A stretch of DNA of 64,000 bases from Roseburia faecis (GTDB taxonomy: Bacteria; Bacillota; Clostridia; Lachnospirales; Lachnospiraceae): assembly GCF_001406815.1 (NCBI RefSeq), contig NZ_CVRR01000008.1, forward strand, positions 27,514 to 91,513, read 5' to 3'. Below, in pieces: positions 7,710-16,999 of the stretch; within the stretch, counting starts at the first letter, position 1, and every line of letters starts with the position of its first letter. The notes under the pieces were generated by a model that was not told the DNA's origin, made no database searches, and saw only the letters and a program-made list of their open reading frames with translations. The translations under genes and the position numbers were made by a program.

Positions 7710-10013
7710 ATGAAAAAAAGCAAGGGCGTCGCTATAATCGCGATTATCCTGGCCTGTCTGATCGGACTGGGATATTACACGAGCACGATTATGTCTGCGA
7801 CAAGCACAAGTCAGAAAAAAACTGACAACAAGACGGAAGCCGAAGGTATTAAACTTGGTCTTGATCTTTCCGGTGGTGTGTCCATTACTTACCGGATCAA
7901 GGATAAGAATCCATCCAAGAAAGATATCAATGATACGGTAGCAAAGCTTGAAGAGCGTGCCGAGAGTTACAGTACCGAATATGCGGTATATCCGGTCGGC
8001 GATGACCGTATTACGGTAGAAATTCCTGGTGTCTATGATGCAAATGCCGTACTTGAGGATCTGGGAAGCCCGGGATCGCTGTATTTTATCGTACAGAAAG
8101 ATTCGGACGGTAATGAAAACTACAGTTATGACAGTTCCACAGGGGAATACAAACTGAATTATGACATTCAGAATTTGGTTGACAATGGTTCTGTAATCAT
8201 GGACGGTAATGATGTAAAGTCTGCCAATGCAGCGTATAACCAGTCTTCCTCTACCAGTACCAAGGAGCCGGTTGTTCAGCTGACATTAAAGAAAAAAGCA
8301 GCAGATGTGTTTGGAGAGGCAACCACAAAGGCAGCTTCTTCCGGAGAATCTATCGGTATTTACTATGATGATCATTTCATCAGTGTACCGAAAGTAGAGA
8401 GCGCAATCAAAGACGGAAGCTGTGTCATCAACGGTATGTCTGATTATGATGAAGCGGAACAGCTTGCAACATTTATTCGTGTAGGTGCGATCAACTTAAA
8501 GCTCGAAGAGATGGAATCTTCCGTAGCAGGGGCACAACTGGGTGGAAAAGCACTTTCTTCCAGTGTCAAGGCAGCCATCATCGGTCTGATCCTTGTGATG
8601 CTTTTCATGATCTTAAATTACAGCTTATCTGGTGTGGTTGCATCCATTGGTCTTGCCATTTATACAACCGTAACGGTAGCTCTGATTTATCTGTTTGAAA
8701 TTACGCTGACACTTCCGGGTATCGCGGGTGTTATCCTTGGTATCGGTATGGCGGTGGATGCGAACGTTATTATTATCTCACGTATCCGTGAAGAGATTGC
8801 AGCCGGCAAGTCTGTACTGACTTCCATCAAAACAGGTTACAAAAAGGCAATGTCAGCCATCATTGACGGTAACGTGACCACCTTTATTGCAGCGCTGGTA
8901 CTGATGTGGCTTGGTTCCGGAACTGTTAAGGGATTTGCATATACACTGATTATCTCCCTGATTGTTTCCATGTTCACTGCACTTGTCATTTCGAGACTGT
9001 TAAATCTGGCATTTTATGCGGTTGGATGCAGAAACGAGAAATTATACGGACGTGCAAAAGAACATAAGACCATCGATTTCATGAAGCATCGCTGGGTATG
9101 TTTTATTCTTTCCCTCGTTGTGATCGTAGCCGGATTTGTTGGAATGATCGGTTACGGAGCAGCCGGAAAGGGCGCTTTGAATTTCAGTCTGGAGTTTAAG
9201 GGTGGTACATCCATCTCCGCAGATTTTGGTAAAGATTATACCGTTGAGCAGGTAGAGGACAAGATTGTACCGGAAGTCGCAAAGGTTATCAATGATAATG
9301 CCATCCAGGCAAGTACCGTATCCGGCAGCAATGTTGTGACAATTAAGACAAAGACACTGAGCCTGAGCGAACGTGAAGAAGTAAATCAGATGCTGGTGGA
9401 CAAGTTTGGTGTTGATGAAGCCACAATCGAGAGCCAGAGTATTGGTTCTACCATCAGTAATGAGATGCGTTCCAATGCGGTCAAGGCACTGATCGTTGCA
9501 TGTATTTTCATGCTGTTTTATATCTGGTTCCGTTTCAAGGACATCCGTTTCGCCGGAAGTGCGATTATTGCACTGGTACACGATGTACTTGTTATGTTGA
9601 CGGGTTATGCATTGATCCGTATTTCTGTAGGTAATACATTTATTGCCTGCATACTTACAATTGTCGGATATTCCATCAATGATACCATTGTTATCTTTGA
9701 CCGTATCCGTGAGAACATGCAGGGTATGAAGAAACAGACACCGGAAACACTGGCAGAGGTGGCAAACCGGTCTCTGACACAGACACTTTCCCGTTCACTG
9801 AATACCTCCATTACAACCATCATCATGGTATTGCTGCTGTTTATCCTCGGAGTATCTTCCATCCGTGAGTTTGCATTACCGCTTATGATTGGACTGATCA
9901 GTGGTACGTATTCTTCCATCTTTATTGCAGCTGCATTATGGTATGTCATGAAACTGCATCTTGGCAAGGACAAATTGTTAAAACCAGCAGTAGCAAAGAC
10001 AAAAAAGAAATAA
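7710..10013 (+). CDS. secDF: Protein translocase fusion SecDF
   Basis: The protein has 767 residues, with SecD and SecF joined in one chain. It uses the proton motive force to pull proteins exported through SecYEG. The SecD half has one N-terminal helix, a periplasmic-side P1 domain starting with LGLDLSGGVSITYRI, and five further helices including GIGMAVDANVIIISRIREE. The SecF half begins near residue 455 with a helix, a small extracytoplasmic domain (FKGGTSISADFGKDY) and the second helix bundle with GYSINDTIVIFDRIREN. It is downstream of scfB in an apparent operon and closed by the terminator at 10028. Confidence 0.97.
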   Translation: MKKSKGVAIIAIILACLIGLGYYTSTIMSATSTSQKKTDNKTEAEGIKLGLDLSGGVSITYRIKDKNPSKKDINDTVAKLEERAESYSTEYAVYPVGDDRITVEIPGVYDANAVLEDLGSPGSLYFIVQKDSDGNENYSYDSSTGEYKLNYDIQNLVDNGSVIMDGNDVKSANAAYNQSSSTSTKEPVVQLTLKKKAADVFGEATTKAASSGESIGIYYDDHFISVPKVESAIKDGSCVINGMSDYDEAEQLATFIRVGAINLKLEEMESSVAGAQLGGKALSSSVKAAIIGLILVMLFMILNYSLSGVVASIGLAIYTTVTVALIYLFEITLTLPGIAGVILGIGMAVDANVIIISRIREEIAAGKSVLTSIKTGYKKAMSAIIDGNVTTFIAALVLMWLGSGTVKGFAYTLIISLIVSMFTALVISRLLNLAFYAVGCRNEKLYGRAKEHKTIDFMKHRWVCFILSLVVIVAGFVGMIGYGAAGKGALNFSLEFKGGTSISADFGKDYTVEQVEDKIVPEVAKVINDNAIQASTVSGSNVVTIKTKTLSLSEREEVNQMLVDKFGVDEATIESQSIGSTISNEMRSNAVKALIVACIFMLFYIWFRFKDIRFAGSAIIALVHDVLVMLTGYALIRISVGNTFIACILTIVGYSINDTIVIFDRIRENMQGMKKQTPETLAEVANRSLTQTLSRSLNTSITTIIMVLLLFILGVSSIREFALPLMIGLISGTYSSIFIAAALWYVMKLHLGKDKLLKPAVAKTKKK

Positions 10014-10027
10014 ATATTAAAAAACAG

Positions 10028-10058
10028 GGGAGCTGCACGGCAGCTCCCGTTTGTTTTC
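10028..10058 (+). terminator. Intrinsic terminator after secDF
   Basis: A 9-bp GC-rich stem (10028-10036 with 10040-10048) has a 3-base loop and is followed by a T-rich tail (GTTTGTTTTC). Confidence 0.92.
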
Positions 10059-10073
10059 TAAGGAGTGGAATGG

Positions 10074-10102
10074 TTGCATTGCACCGAAGAATTCGGTATA
10101 AT
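10074..10102 (+). promoter_or_regulatory. Sigma-A promoter of glyA-serS
   Basis: TTGCAT (10074-10079), a 17-bp spacer and TATAAT (10097-10102) lie 29 bases before the glyA start, just after the secDF terminator. The leader is too short for a riboswitch. Confidence 0.85.
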
Positions 10103-10131
10103 GGGGAAAAAGAGTTGAAAAGGAGAATATT

Positions 10132-11379
10132 ATGTACACACTGGAAGATATACAGGCAGTAGATCCTGAAATTGCAGCAGCGATCACTGCAGAGTTTGAC
10201 AGACAAAACAGCCACATTGAGCTGATCGCATCGGAAAACTGGGTGAGCCCGGCGGTTATGTCTGCAATGGGAAGTATTCTGACCAACAAATATGCAGAAG
10301 GTTATCCGGGAAAGCGTTATTACGGTGGATGTGAGTGCGTGGATGTAGTTGAGGAACTGGCAAGAGAACGCGCAAAGAAACTGTTTGGCTGTGAGTACGT
10401 CAATGTACAGCCGCATTCCGGTGCACAGGCAAACATGGCAGTACAGTTTGCTATTTTAAAGCCGGGTGATACCATTATGGGAATGAATCTCGATCACGGC
10501 GGACATCTGACACACGGTTCACCGGTGAATTTTTCCGGTACGTATTTCCATGTAGTACCTTATGGAGTCAACGATGAGGGATTTATTGACTATGATAAAG
10601 TAAGAGAGATTGCACTTGAGTGTAAGCCAAAGATGATCATTGCAGGTGCATCTGCATATGCACGTACTATTGACTTTAAGAAATTCCGTGAGATCGCAGA
10701 CGAAGTGAATGCGGTGCTTATGGTAGATATGGCGCACATCGCAGGACTGGTAGCCGCAGGGCTGCATCCAAGCCCGATTCCATACGCAGATGTGGTAACC
10801 ACTACAACACACAAGACACTGCGCGGACCTCGTGGAGGAATGATCCTCTGCAGTGATGAGGTAAACAAAAAGTATAATTTCAATAAAGCTATCTTCCCGG
10901 GAACACAGGGAGGACCGCTGATGCATGTGATTGCTGCAAAAGCAGTCTGCTTTGAGGAGGCATTAAAGCCGGAATTTAAGACGTATCAGGAGCAGATTAT
11001 AAAGAATGCACAGGCACTTTGCAAAGGATTACAGAAGCGTGATGTCAAGATTGTATCCGGAGGAACAGATAACCATCTGATGCTGGTGGATCTGACACCA
11101 TATGACCTGACCGGAAAAGTTGTTGAGAAACTTCTTGACAGTGCGCATATCACTGCCAATAAGAATACGATTCCAAACGATCCGCAGAAACCATTTGTTA
11201 CAAGCGGAATCCGTCTTGGAACACCTGCGGCTACATCCAGAGGATTAAAAGAGGACGATTTTGATCAGGTAGCTGAGGCAATTGCCATGCTCATCAAAGA
11301 GGGAGAGCCGGCTGTTGAGAAGGCAAAAGCCATCATTAAAACACTGACCGATAAATATCCGCTGCAGCCGATGCATTAA
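10132..11379 (+). CDS. glyA: Serine hydroxymethyltransferase
   Basis: The protein has 415 residues, typical length. This PLP enzyme interconverts serine and glycine with transfer of a one-carbon unit to tetrahydrofolate. The PLP lysine lies in the motif [16 protein letters not shown] (about residue 228), and the N-terminal region has the conserved [21 protein letters not shown] precedes the ATG. serS begins 12 bases after the stop, so serine metabolism and serine charging are co-transcribed. Confidence 0.97.
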   Translation: MYTLEDIQAVDPEIAAAITAEFDRQNSHIELIASENWVSPAVMSAMGSILTNKYAEGYPGKRYYGGCECVDVVEELARERAKKLFGCEYVNVQPHSGAQANMAVQFAILKPGDTIMGMNLDHGGHLTHGSPVNFSGTYFHVVPYGVNDEGFIDYDKVREIALECKPKMIIAGASAYARTIDFKKFREIADEVNAVLMVDMAHIAGLVAAGLHPSPIPYADVVTTTTHKTLRGPRGGMILCSDEVNKKYNFNKAIFPGTQGGPLMHVIAAKAVCFEEALKPEFKTYQEQIIKNAQALCKGLQKRDVKIVSGGTDNHLMLVDLTPYDLTGKVVEKLLDSAHITANKNTIPNDPQKPFVTSGIRLGTPAATSRGLKEDDFDQVAEAIAMLIKEGEPAVEKAKAIIKTLTDKYPLQPMH

Positions 11380-11391
11380 TTAGGAGGAACC

Positions 11392-12684
11392 ATGATAGAT
11401 TTAAAATTTTTAAGAGAAAATCCGGATGTTGTAAAAGAAAACATCAAAAAGAAATTTCAGGATCATAAGCTTCCACTCGTGGATGAGGTAATAGAACTGG
11501 ATGCAAAGGCCCGGGCTGCGCAGTCCGAGGCAGATGAGCTGCGTGCTAGCCGTAATAAACTTTCCAAGCAGATTGGTGCCTTAATGGGACAGGGAAAGAA
11601 AGATGAAGCAGAAGAAGTCAAAGCACAGGTAGCTGCAAATGCTGCCCGTTTGTCTGAGTTAGAGGCACAGGAGAAGGAACTTTCCGAGAAAGTGACAAAG
11701 ATCATGATGACGATTCCAAATATCATTGATCCATCCGTACCGATTGGAAAGGATGACAGCTGCAACGTGGAGATCGAAAAATTCGGTGATCCATATGTTC
11801 CGGATTTCGAAATCCCATATCATACGGATATTATGGAGCGTTTTGACGGAATTGATCTCGATGCTGCCGGAAAGGTTGCCGGAAACGGATTTTATTACCT
11901 GATGGGGGATATCGCAAGAATTCATTCTTCGGTAATCGCTTATGCAAGGGATTTCATGATCAACCGCGGATTTACTTACTGTGTTCCGCCATTTATGATC
12001 CGTTCCAACGTTGTGACCGGTGTTATGAGTTTTGACGAGATGGATGCCATGATGTACAAGATCGAGGGGGAGGATCTCTATCTGATCGGCACATCCGAAC
12101 ATTCCATGATCGGTAAATTCATTGATACCATCAACGATGAGGAGAAGCTTCCATATACACTGACCAGTTATTCCCCATGTTTCCGTAAGGAAAAGGGAGC
12201 ACATGGTATTGAGGAGCGTGGTGTTTACCGTATCCACCAGTTCGAAAAGCAGGAGATGATTGTGGTATGTAAGCCGGAAGAATCCAAAGCATGGTATGAC
12301 AAGCTCTGGAAGAATACGGTAGATCTGTTCCGCAGTCTGGATATTCCGGTTCGTACCCTGGAGTGCTGTTCCGGTGATCTGGCAGATCTGAAAGTGAAAT
12401 CCTGTGATGTCGAGGCATGGTCTCCGCGTCAGAAGAAATACTTTGAGGTAGGAAGCTGCTCCAATCTGGGAGATGCTCAGGCAAGACGTCTGAAGATCCG
12501 CATAAAGGGAAAAGATGGCAGGAAGTATTTTGCACATACCTTAAACAATACCGTTGTTGCTCCGCCACGTATGCTGATCGCATTTCTGGAGAATAATCTG
12601 AACGAAGACGGAAGCGTAAACATTCCGAAAGCATTACAGCCATATATGGGAGGAATTGAGAAAATCGTTCCAAAACATGAATAG
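11392..12684 (+). CDS. serS: Seryl-tRNA synthetase
   Basis: The protein has 430 residues. An N-terminal antiparallel coiled coil (about 25-105, rich in Glu/Lys/Ala) binds the long variable arm of tRNA-Ser, and the class II core follows. Motif 2 reads FRKEKGAHGIEERGVYRIHQ and motif 3 contains NNTVVAPPRMLIAFLEN. TAGGAGG lies 6 bases before the ATG. It is the second gene of the glyA operon and is followed after 11 bases by a small Cys-rich gene. Confidence 0.97.
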   Translation: MIDLKFLRENPDVVKENIKKKFQDHKLPLVDEVIELDAKARAAQSEADELRASRNKLSKQIGALMGQGKKDEAEEVKAQVAANAARLSELEAQEKELSEKVTKIMMTIPNIIDPSVPIGKDDSCNVEIEKFGDPYVPDFEIPYHTDIMERFDGIDLDAAGKVAGNGFYYLMGDIARIHSSVIAYARDFMINRGFTYCVPPFMIRSNVVTGVMSFDEMDAMMYKIEGEDLYLIGTSEHSMIGKFIDTINDEEKLPYTLTSYSPCFRKEKGAHGIEERGVYRIHQFEKQEMIVVCKPEESKAWYDKLWKNTVDLFRSLDIPVRTLECCSGDLADLKVKSCDVEAWSPRQKKYFEVGSCSNLGDAQARRLKIRIKGKDGRKYFAHTLNNTVVAPPRMLIAFLENNLNEDGSVNIPKALQPYMGGIEKIVPKHE

Positions 12685-12695
12685 GAGGCAGTCCT

Positions 12696-12878
12696 ATGGG
12701 AGATATAAATAAGATGGAAGAAGAATGTACCCATAATTGCATGACCTGTGGGCATGGCTGTGCAGAAGGCAGTGATGGTGTGGGAAAATTCGAAAAAGCC
12801 CTGAATAAACTTAGTGATATTGATGCCGGGGAGCTGTTGAAAGGATTACAGTCGCTGGGAGAATCAGACAATCAATAA
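12696..12878 (+). CDS. Small Cys/His-rich protein, unknown
   Basis: The protein has 60 residues with an N-terminal CTHNCMTCGHGC cluster (residues 11-22; four Cys and two His), which looks able to hold zinc or an iron-sulfur cluster, and an acidic amphipathic C-terminal helix. The Cys pattern resembles the N-terminal CTHxC extension seen on some clostridial Mrp/NBP35-type ATPases, but no ATPase domain follows. It has its own AGGAGG, sits 11 bases after serS and is directly followed by a terminator, so it is a genuine third gene of the operon. Confidence 0.75.
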   Translation: MGDINKMEEECTHNCMTCGHGCAEGSDGVGKFEKALNKLSDIDAGELLKGLQSLGESDNQ

Positions 12879-12890
12879 TTGAAAACGATA

Positions 12891-12943
12891 AAAAAAGCAC
12901 CGTATGAAATTACCTAAAAAGTCTTTTTGTACGGTGCTTTTTT
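12891..12943 (+). terminator. Terminator of the glyA-serS operon
   Basis: A 14-bp stem (12891-12904 with 12930-12943) starts with six A and ends in six T. The 25-base loop can itself pair (AAAAAG with CTTTTT). Confidence 0.9.
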
Positions 12944-12963
12944 GTTGAAATTGTACATTTTCG

Positions 12964-12992
12964 TTGCTTTTCGTCAGAAAGAGAGCGATAAT
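12964..12992 (+). promoter_or_regulatory. Promoter of the EIIC-EAL gene
   Basis: TTGCTT (12964-12969), a 17-bp spacer and GATAAT (12987-12992) lie 42 bases before the ATG at 13035. Confidence 0.7.
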
Positions 12993-13034
12993 AAAAGAAA
13001 AAAACAAGAAGAATCAATTTGGGTAGGAGAGGGT

Positions 13035-13223
13035 ATGAAAGAAGTATTAAAAAGAGGAATGCTGAAATTTGAGAACAGCTTTTTTTCCCATGTCGTCCGA
13101 TGTGCATTGGGAATGATAATCCCACTTGTTTTGACAGGGGGGATTTCCTGTGCTGTCCGTGATTTTCCGGTCGCCCCGTACCAGATGTTTCTGACGCAGG
13201 GGGGGTGGGAGATGGTTTTATGA
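13035..13223 (+). pseudogene. N-terminal fragment of the EIIC-EAL protein (frameshifted)
   Basis: A 62-residue ORF starts at the proper ATG (13035, after GTAGGAGAGGGT), contains the first membrane helix of a PTS EIIC-type transporter domain and stops at 13223. Reading continues naturally in the +1 frame after the run of seven G at 13199-13205, giving RWFYDFLTMVYEGTYGIFS, which flows into the 13234 ORF. Loss of one G would restore a single protein of about 694 residues. The cause could be a sequencing error, a true null mutation or phase variation. Confidence 0.8.
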
Positions 13224-13233
13224 TTTCCTTACA

Positions 13234-15117
13234 ATGGTTTATGAGGGAACATACGGTATTTTTTCTGTAGCATTGGTGATTACCATTGCGTACAGTTATG
13301 CAATGGAGAAAAATGAATCGCTGGAAAATGTCGTTATGTATGTGGTTGTGGCACTTGCCGCATTCAGCGCACAGCTGAATCTGGGAACAGAAGATTTTGA
13401 TGTGGCAGGACTGGGAACGACCGGATGTTTTGCGGCAATGTTTATCGGTTATTTGTCCTGCATGGCATTTTCAAAGCTGCGCAGATGCCATAAACTGATG
13501 CTGGAACAGTATACCGCGGGGATGGGGGGAGGCTGTGTCTTGGCAATCCGTACACTGATTCCACTCGGTATTGTTGCAGCCGGTTCGGGAGGCTTGAATC
13601 TGCTTATTGGCAGAATTACCGGAATCTATGGATGTTATCAGTGGTTTAACCATATTTTCTATGCAGCATGTCAGAATATTGCAGATTACAGTAATTTCCT
13701 TTCCGGACTGCTCTATACGTTCGCGGTAAATCTGATGTGGTTTTTCGGTTTGCATGGAAGCCATATTCTGGAGGCAGTGGCAGTCCATAATTTTGGTGTC
13801 ACAGGAAATGTTGTTTTTTCAAAGGCATTTTACGATGTGTATGTGGCAATGGGAGGCTGTGGCACAACGGTCAGTGTCCTGATCGCATTGCTTTTGTTCT
13901 TCCGCAAAGAACGTACCGGAAAGCTGGCAGGGCTGGCATCATTTACGGTAGTCTTTAATTTAAATGAAATGCTTACATTTGGTATTCCGATCATATTAAA
14001 TCCGATTCTGCTGGTTCCGTTTGTCCTGACACCGGTGGTGTGCTATTGCCTGGCATATGCAGCAACGGTATGCGGTTTCCTGCCGGTTCTTACCCATGAA
14101 GTAGTATGGTCGACACCGGTTGGTATCGGTGGCTATCTTGCCAGCGGTTCCTGGAAGGGAATTGCCGTGCAGGCAGTGGGAATTCTGGCAGGGATATTGT
14201 TTTACCTTCCGTTCCTGAAAATAAATCAGAGGATGGAGGTATATAAAGCCAAGCGTCATGTTCAGGTTCTGATACACGAATTACAGGAAAAGGAAGAACA
14301 GATTGACCAGCCGGTGTTTTTGACGCGCGGAGACCATATCGGAATGATTTCCCGTATGCTCCTGCTTGATTTAAAGCATGCGATCAAGAATAAAGAACTG
14401 TATATGCTTTATCAGCCACAGGTATACAGCGATGGTATCTGTATTGGTGCTGAGGCACTGCTGCGCTGGAACCATCCAGTATATGGTATGATATATCCAC
14501 CACTTATTATTTATCTTGCAGAGGCGGGAAAGGTATTGCCGGAACTGGAACAGTTTATCATTGATGAGGTTACGGATGGGATTGTGCAGACGCGTGCACA
14601 ATATGATTCGGATTTTAAAATTTCCGTAAACATTACCGCGCACTCCCTGTTGTGGGACATTGAGGGATATATCCGGCAGACAATGGAACAAAAAGAGATA
14701 GATGCCCATATGCTCTGGATTGAAATTACAGAACAGGATATCCTTCTGCAGACGGATGTGGTTGTCCGGAAACTTGAAGAACTCAAAAAGCAGGGGCATA
14801 AGCTTTTGATTGATGATTTCGGCATGGGACATACTTCCCTGCTGTACCTGCAGTCAGAGTATTTTGATGTGGTCAAGCTGGACGGTTCACTGACCCGCCC
14901 GCTTTTGAAAAGCCATACGAATCAGAAAATTGTGCGTTCGATTATTGAACTGGGACAGGAACTTGGGGTAAATGTAATTGCAGAGTTTGTGGAAAACAGG
15001 GAGCAGAGAGATCTACTGGATACGCTGGGCTGTCATTGCTATCAGGGATACCTGTATGCAAAACCACTGGAACTGGAGGAGTTTATTACTTATATGAAAC
15101 AGATGAACGAGAAGTAG
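13234..15117 (+). CDS. PTS EIIC-like membrane domain fused to EAL phosphodiesterase (main part)
   Basis: This ORF has 627 residues. The first ~335 form a multi-helix PTS EIIC-like domain (GLHGSHILEAVAVHNFG, and a loop with NEMLTFGIPIILNP typical of EIIC substrate binding). The C-terminal ~250 form an EAL domain that should hydrolyse c-di-GMP. The signature residues are present: EALLRW, NIT, EITEQD, IDDFGMGH, KLDGS, AEFVE and YQGY. No PTS EIIB or EIIA domain is present, so sugar binding may be coupled to c-di-GMP signalling rather than transport. The natural start is at 13035 in another frame (see the fragment entry). As it stands, the ATG at 13234 has no ribosome binding site. Confidence 0.85.
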   Translation: MVYEGTYGIFSVALVITIAYSYAMEKNESLENVVMYVVVALAAFSAQLNLGTEDFDVAGLGTTGCFAAMFIGYLSCMAFSKLRRCHKLMLEQYTAGMGGGCVLAIRTLIPLGIVAAGSGGLNLLIGRITGIYGCYQWFNHIFYAACQNIADYSNFLSGLLYTFAVNLMWFFGLHGSHILEAVAVHNFGVTGNVVFSKAFYDVYVAMGGCGTTVSVLIALLLFFRKERTGKLAGLASFTVVFNLNEMLTFGIPIILNPILLVPFVLTPVVCYCLAYAATVCGFLPVLTHEVVWSTPVGIGGYLASGSWKGIAVQAVGILAGILFYLPFLKINQRMEVYKAKRHVQVLIHELQEKEEQIDQPVFLTRGDHIGMISRMLLLDLKHAIKNKELYMLYQPQVYSDGICIGAEALLRWNHPVYGMIYPPLIIYLAEAGKVLPELEQFIIDEVTDGIVQTRAQYDSDFKISVNITAHSLLWDIEGYIRQTMEQKEIDAHMLWIEITEQDILLQTDVVVRKLEELKKQGHKLLIDDFGMGHTSLLYLQSEYFDVVKLDGSLTRPLLKSHTNQKIVRSIIELGQELGVNVIAEFVENREQRDLLDTLGCHCYQGYLYAKPLELEEFITYMKQMNEK

Positions 15118-15250
15118 CGGGCTGTTTTTTCAAAAATCTCCTATGATATTTACAAAAATTTCTCTTGTTTTTTTGAAGCTCTGGATATATGATGATGACA
15201 GGGAAATTGTTACAGCACAAAAGCCATTTCAGAAAGGATGGACGGAAAAT

Positions 15251-15838
15251 ATGAGAAAGAAGTCACATATTTCACTGGCACGTTATATTGTAGCAAACAC
15301 AGAGGACGAAGGGCTGAAAAAACACTGGCTGTCGTTTTATATTGGAAGTGTCCTGCCGGATTGTAAGCCATCTTTTATCTATAAAAGGCATGAGATTACC
15401 GGTACATTTCCAAAACTCAGGAAGGATATAGATGCATTGATCCATGGAAAAGAGAACCGTTTTCCAAAACGGAAGCGGATGTATTACATGAACCTGGGGG
15501 AGATCACGCATTACGTAGCAGATTATTTTACCTTTCCGCACAATAAGATTTATCCGGGAGGATTTAAAGAACACTGCGCTTATGAAGAACATCTCAAACA
15601 TGAACTCCGCGCCTTTTTAAAGACGGAGGCACCGAAGGTGTTGAATGAATGCGGGCATCGGCAGTTTGCCAGCCAGGAGGCACTGTTTGATTATATTCAG
15701 AAAATGCATGATAAGTATTTAAGCAGTAAGATTGATACTGCAAAAGACATTGAGAATATTGTGCTGGTCAACAAACAGGTGGTGGATGGCATCGATTATC
15801 TGTTTTTAAAGAATCATATGCAGCATAGGGTTGCATAG
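15251..15838 (+). CDS. Zinc-dependent phospholipase C-like protein
   Basis: The protein has 195 residues without a signal peptide. His and Asp residues arranged as HISLARYI near the N-terminus, YIGSVLPDCKPS, and HYVADYFTFPHN in the middle match the zinc-binding histidine scaffold of the phospholipase C/S1-P1 superfamily as found in many clostridial hypothetical proteins. The in-frame upstream start at 15143 is rejected because AAAGGATGG lies about 10 bases before the ATG at 15251. Substrate is unknown and the lack of a signal peptide argues against a toxin-like secreted enzyme. Followed by its own terminator. Confidence 0.75.
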   Translation: MRKKSHISLARYIVANTEDEGLKKHWLSFYIGSVLPDCKPSFIYKRHEITGTFPKLRKDIDALIHGKENRFPKRKRMYYMNLGEITHYVADYFTFPHNKIYPGGFKEHCAYEEHLKHELRAFLKTEAPKVLNECGHRQFASQEALFDYIQKMHDKYLSSKIDTAKDIENIVLVNKQVVDGIDYLFLKNHMQHRVA

Positions 15839-15843
15839 AAGGA

Positions 15844-15870
15844 AAGCAGTCGGAAACCCGGCTGTTTTTC
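15844..15870 (+). terminator. Intrinsic terminator
   Basis: A CAGTCGG / CCGGCTG stem (15847-15853 with 15858-15864, one T-G pair) is followed by TTTTT. Confidence 0.75.
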
Positions 15871-15893
15871 TGCGTTTACGGACACTTATAGGA

Positions 15894-15922
15894 TTGACAA
15901 ATTTTTGACAAAGTGTTACGAT
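15894..15922 (+). promoter_or_regulatory. Promoter of the crotonase gene
   Basis: A perfect TTGACA (15894-15899), 17 bp and TACGAT (15917-15922). A second TTGACA at 15905-15910 has only CATATG at the matching distance. The mRNA leader is about 80 bases with no recognised riboswitch. Confidence 0.75.
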
Positions 15923-16008
15923 TATCCCATATGAAACTGTCGATGATTCGTGACAATCAGGTACATATACCGTTACGAAAGACATTTAGGATTAGGAGGA
16001 TTTATACA

Positions 16009-16812
16009 ATGAGTGAGTTCAAGAATTTAACTCTGGAAGTAGCTGACGGAATCGCTGTATTAGCAATCTCCAGACCAGCAGCATTAAATGCATTAAACAG
16101 TGAGACTCTGGATGAGTTAAACGTATGCTTAAGCGAGATCGAAGCAAACGATGATATCAAAGCAGTCATCTTAACCGGCGGTCCGGACAAGAAGGGCAAC
16201 GAGTTCAAGTCATTTGTAGCTGGTGCAGACATTGCCGAGATGGTAAACTTTACAGCTCCGGAAGCACGTGCATTCGGAATCAAGGCTTCTGAGCCATTTT
16301 TCAAACTGATGAATATGCGTCAGGTTACGATCGCTGCAGTCAACGGATTTGCATTAGGCGGAGGATGTGAGATCTCTATGGCATGTGATATCCGTATCGC
16401 AAGTGAGAATGCAATCTTCGGACAGCCAGAGTGTGGTCTTGGAATCATTCCTGGATTCGGTGGTACACAAAGACTTGCCCGTCTGGTAGGTATGGGACGT
16501 GCAAAAGAAATGATCTTTACCTGCGACAACGTAGATGCAAACGAAGCATACCGCATCGGTCTTGTAAATAAGGTAGTTGCAAAAGAAGAGCTTATGCCAA
16601 CAGCAAAAGCTATGGCTGCAAAGATCATCTCCAAGGGAAGCTATGCCGTATCTGTTGCAAAGGCTGCAATCAACAATGGTTATGACATGGATATCAAGAA
16701 CGCTGTTGAGATGGAAGCTAACCTGTTTGGCGTTGTCAATGATACACATGACAAGAAGGAAGGCATGGGTGCTTTCTTAGAGAAGAGAGCTGCTACATTG
16801 ACAGATTTCTAA
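16009..16812 (+). CDS. crt: Enoyl-CoA hydratase / 3-hydroxybutyryl-CoA dehydratase (crotonase)
   Basis: The protein has 267 residues, of the crotonase family. It hydrates crotonyl-CoA or dehydrates 3-hydroxybutyryl-CoA in butyrate formation. The oxyanion-hole segments are KSFVAGADIAEM and NGFALGGGCEISMACD, and the two catalytic glutamates lie in GGGCE and in GQPECGLG. ATTAGGAGG is 8 bases before the ATG; the in-frame upstream ORF start at 15913 lies on the -10 and is not used. It stands alone with its own promoter and terminator rather than in a crt-bcd-etf cluster. Its codon use is more biased than that of its neighbours, suggesting high expression. Confidence 0.92.
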   Translation: MSEFKNLTLEVADGIAVLAISRPAALNALNSETLDELNVCLSEIEANDDIKAVILTGGPDKKGNEFKSFVAGADIAEMVNFTAPEARAFGIKASEPFFKLMNMRQVTIAAVNGFALGGGCEISMACDIRIASENAIFGQPECGLGIIPGFGGTQRLARLVGMGRAKEMIFTCDNVDANEAYRIGLVNKVVAKEELMPTAKAMAAKIISKGSYAVSVAKAAINNGYDMDIKNAVEMEANLFGVVNDTHDKKEGMGAFLEKRAATLTDF

Positions 16813-16832
16813 AATCATACAGAGGGCGATAA

Positions 16833-16866
16833 GGGGCGATATGAGAAATCATATCGTCCTTTTTTG
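16833..16866 (+). terminator. Terminator after crotonase
   Basis: A stem of about 11 bp (16833-16844 with 16849-16860) with loop GAAA is followed by TTTTTTG. Confidence 0.88.
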
Positions 16867-16999
16867 CCATATTTCAGGATAGGGAAAATGGAATTATATT
16901 AGACAATCTGGTGAAATTAGGTTATTATAAATAATAAGGGAGTTACCCTAAAACAGGAGTGTTATAGAAATTATTATTAAATGGAGGTTTAACGTCTTC

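Noticed and set aside
13199..13223. Programmed +1 frameshift in the EIIC-EAL gene
   Set aside because: No slippery-site-plus-pseudoknot arrangement is evident after the G run; indel or phase variation is simpler.
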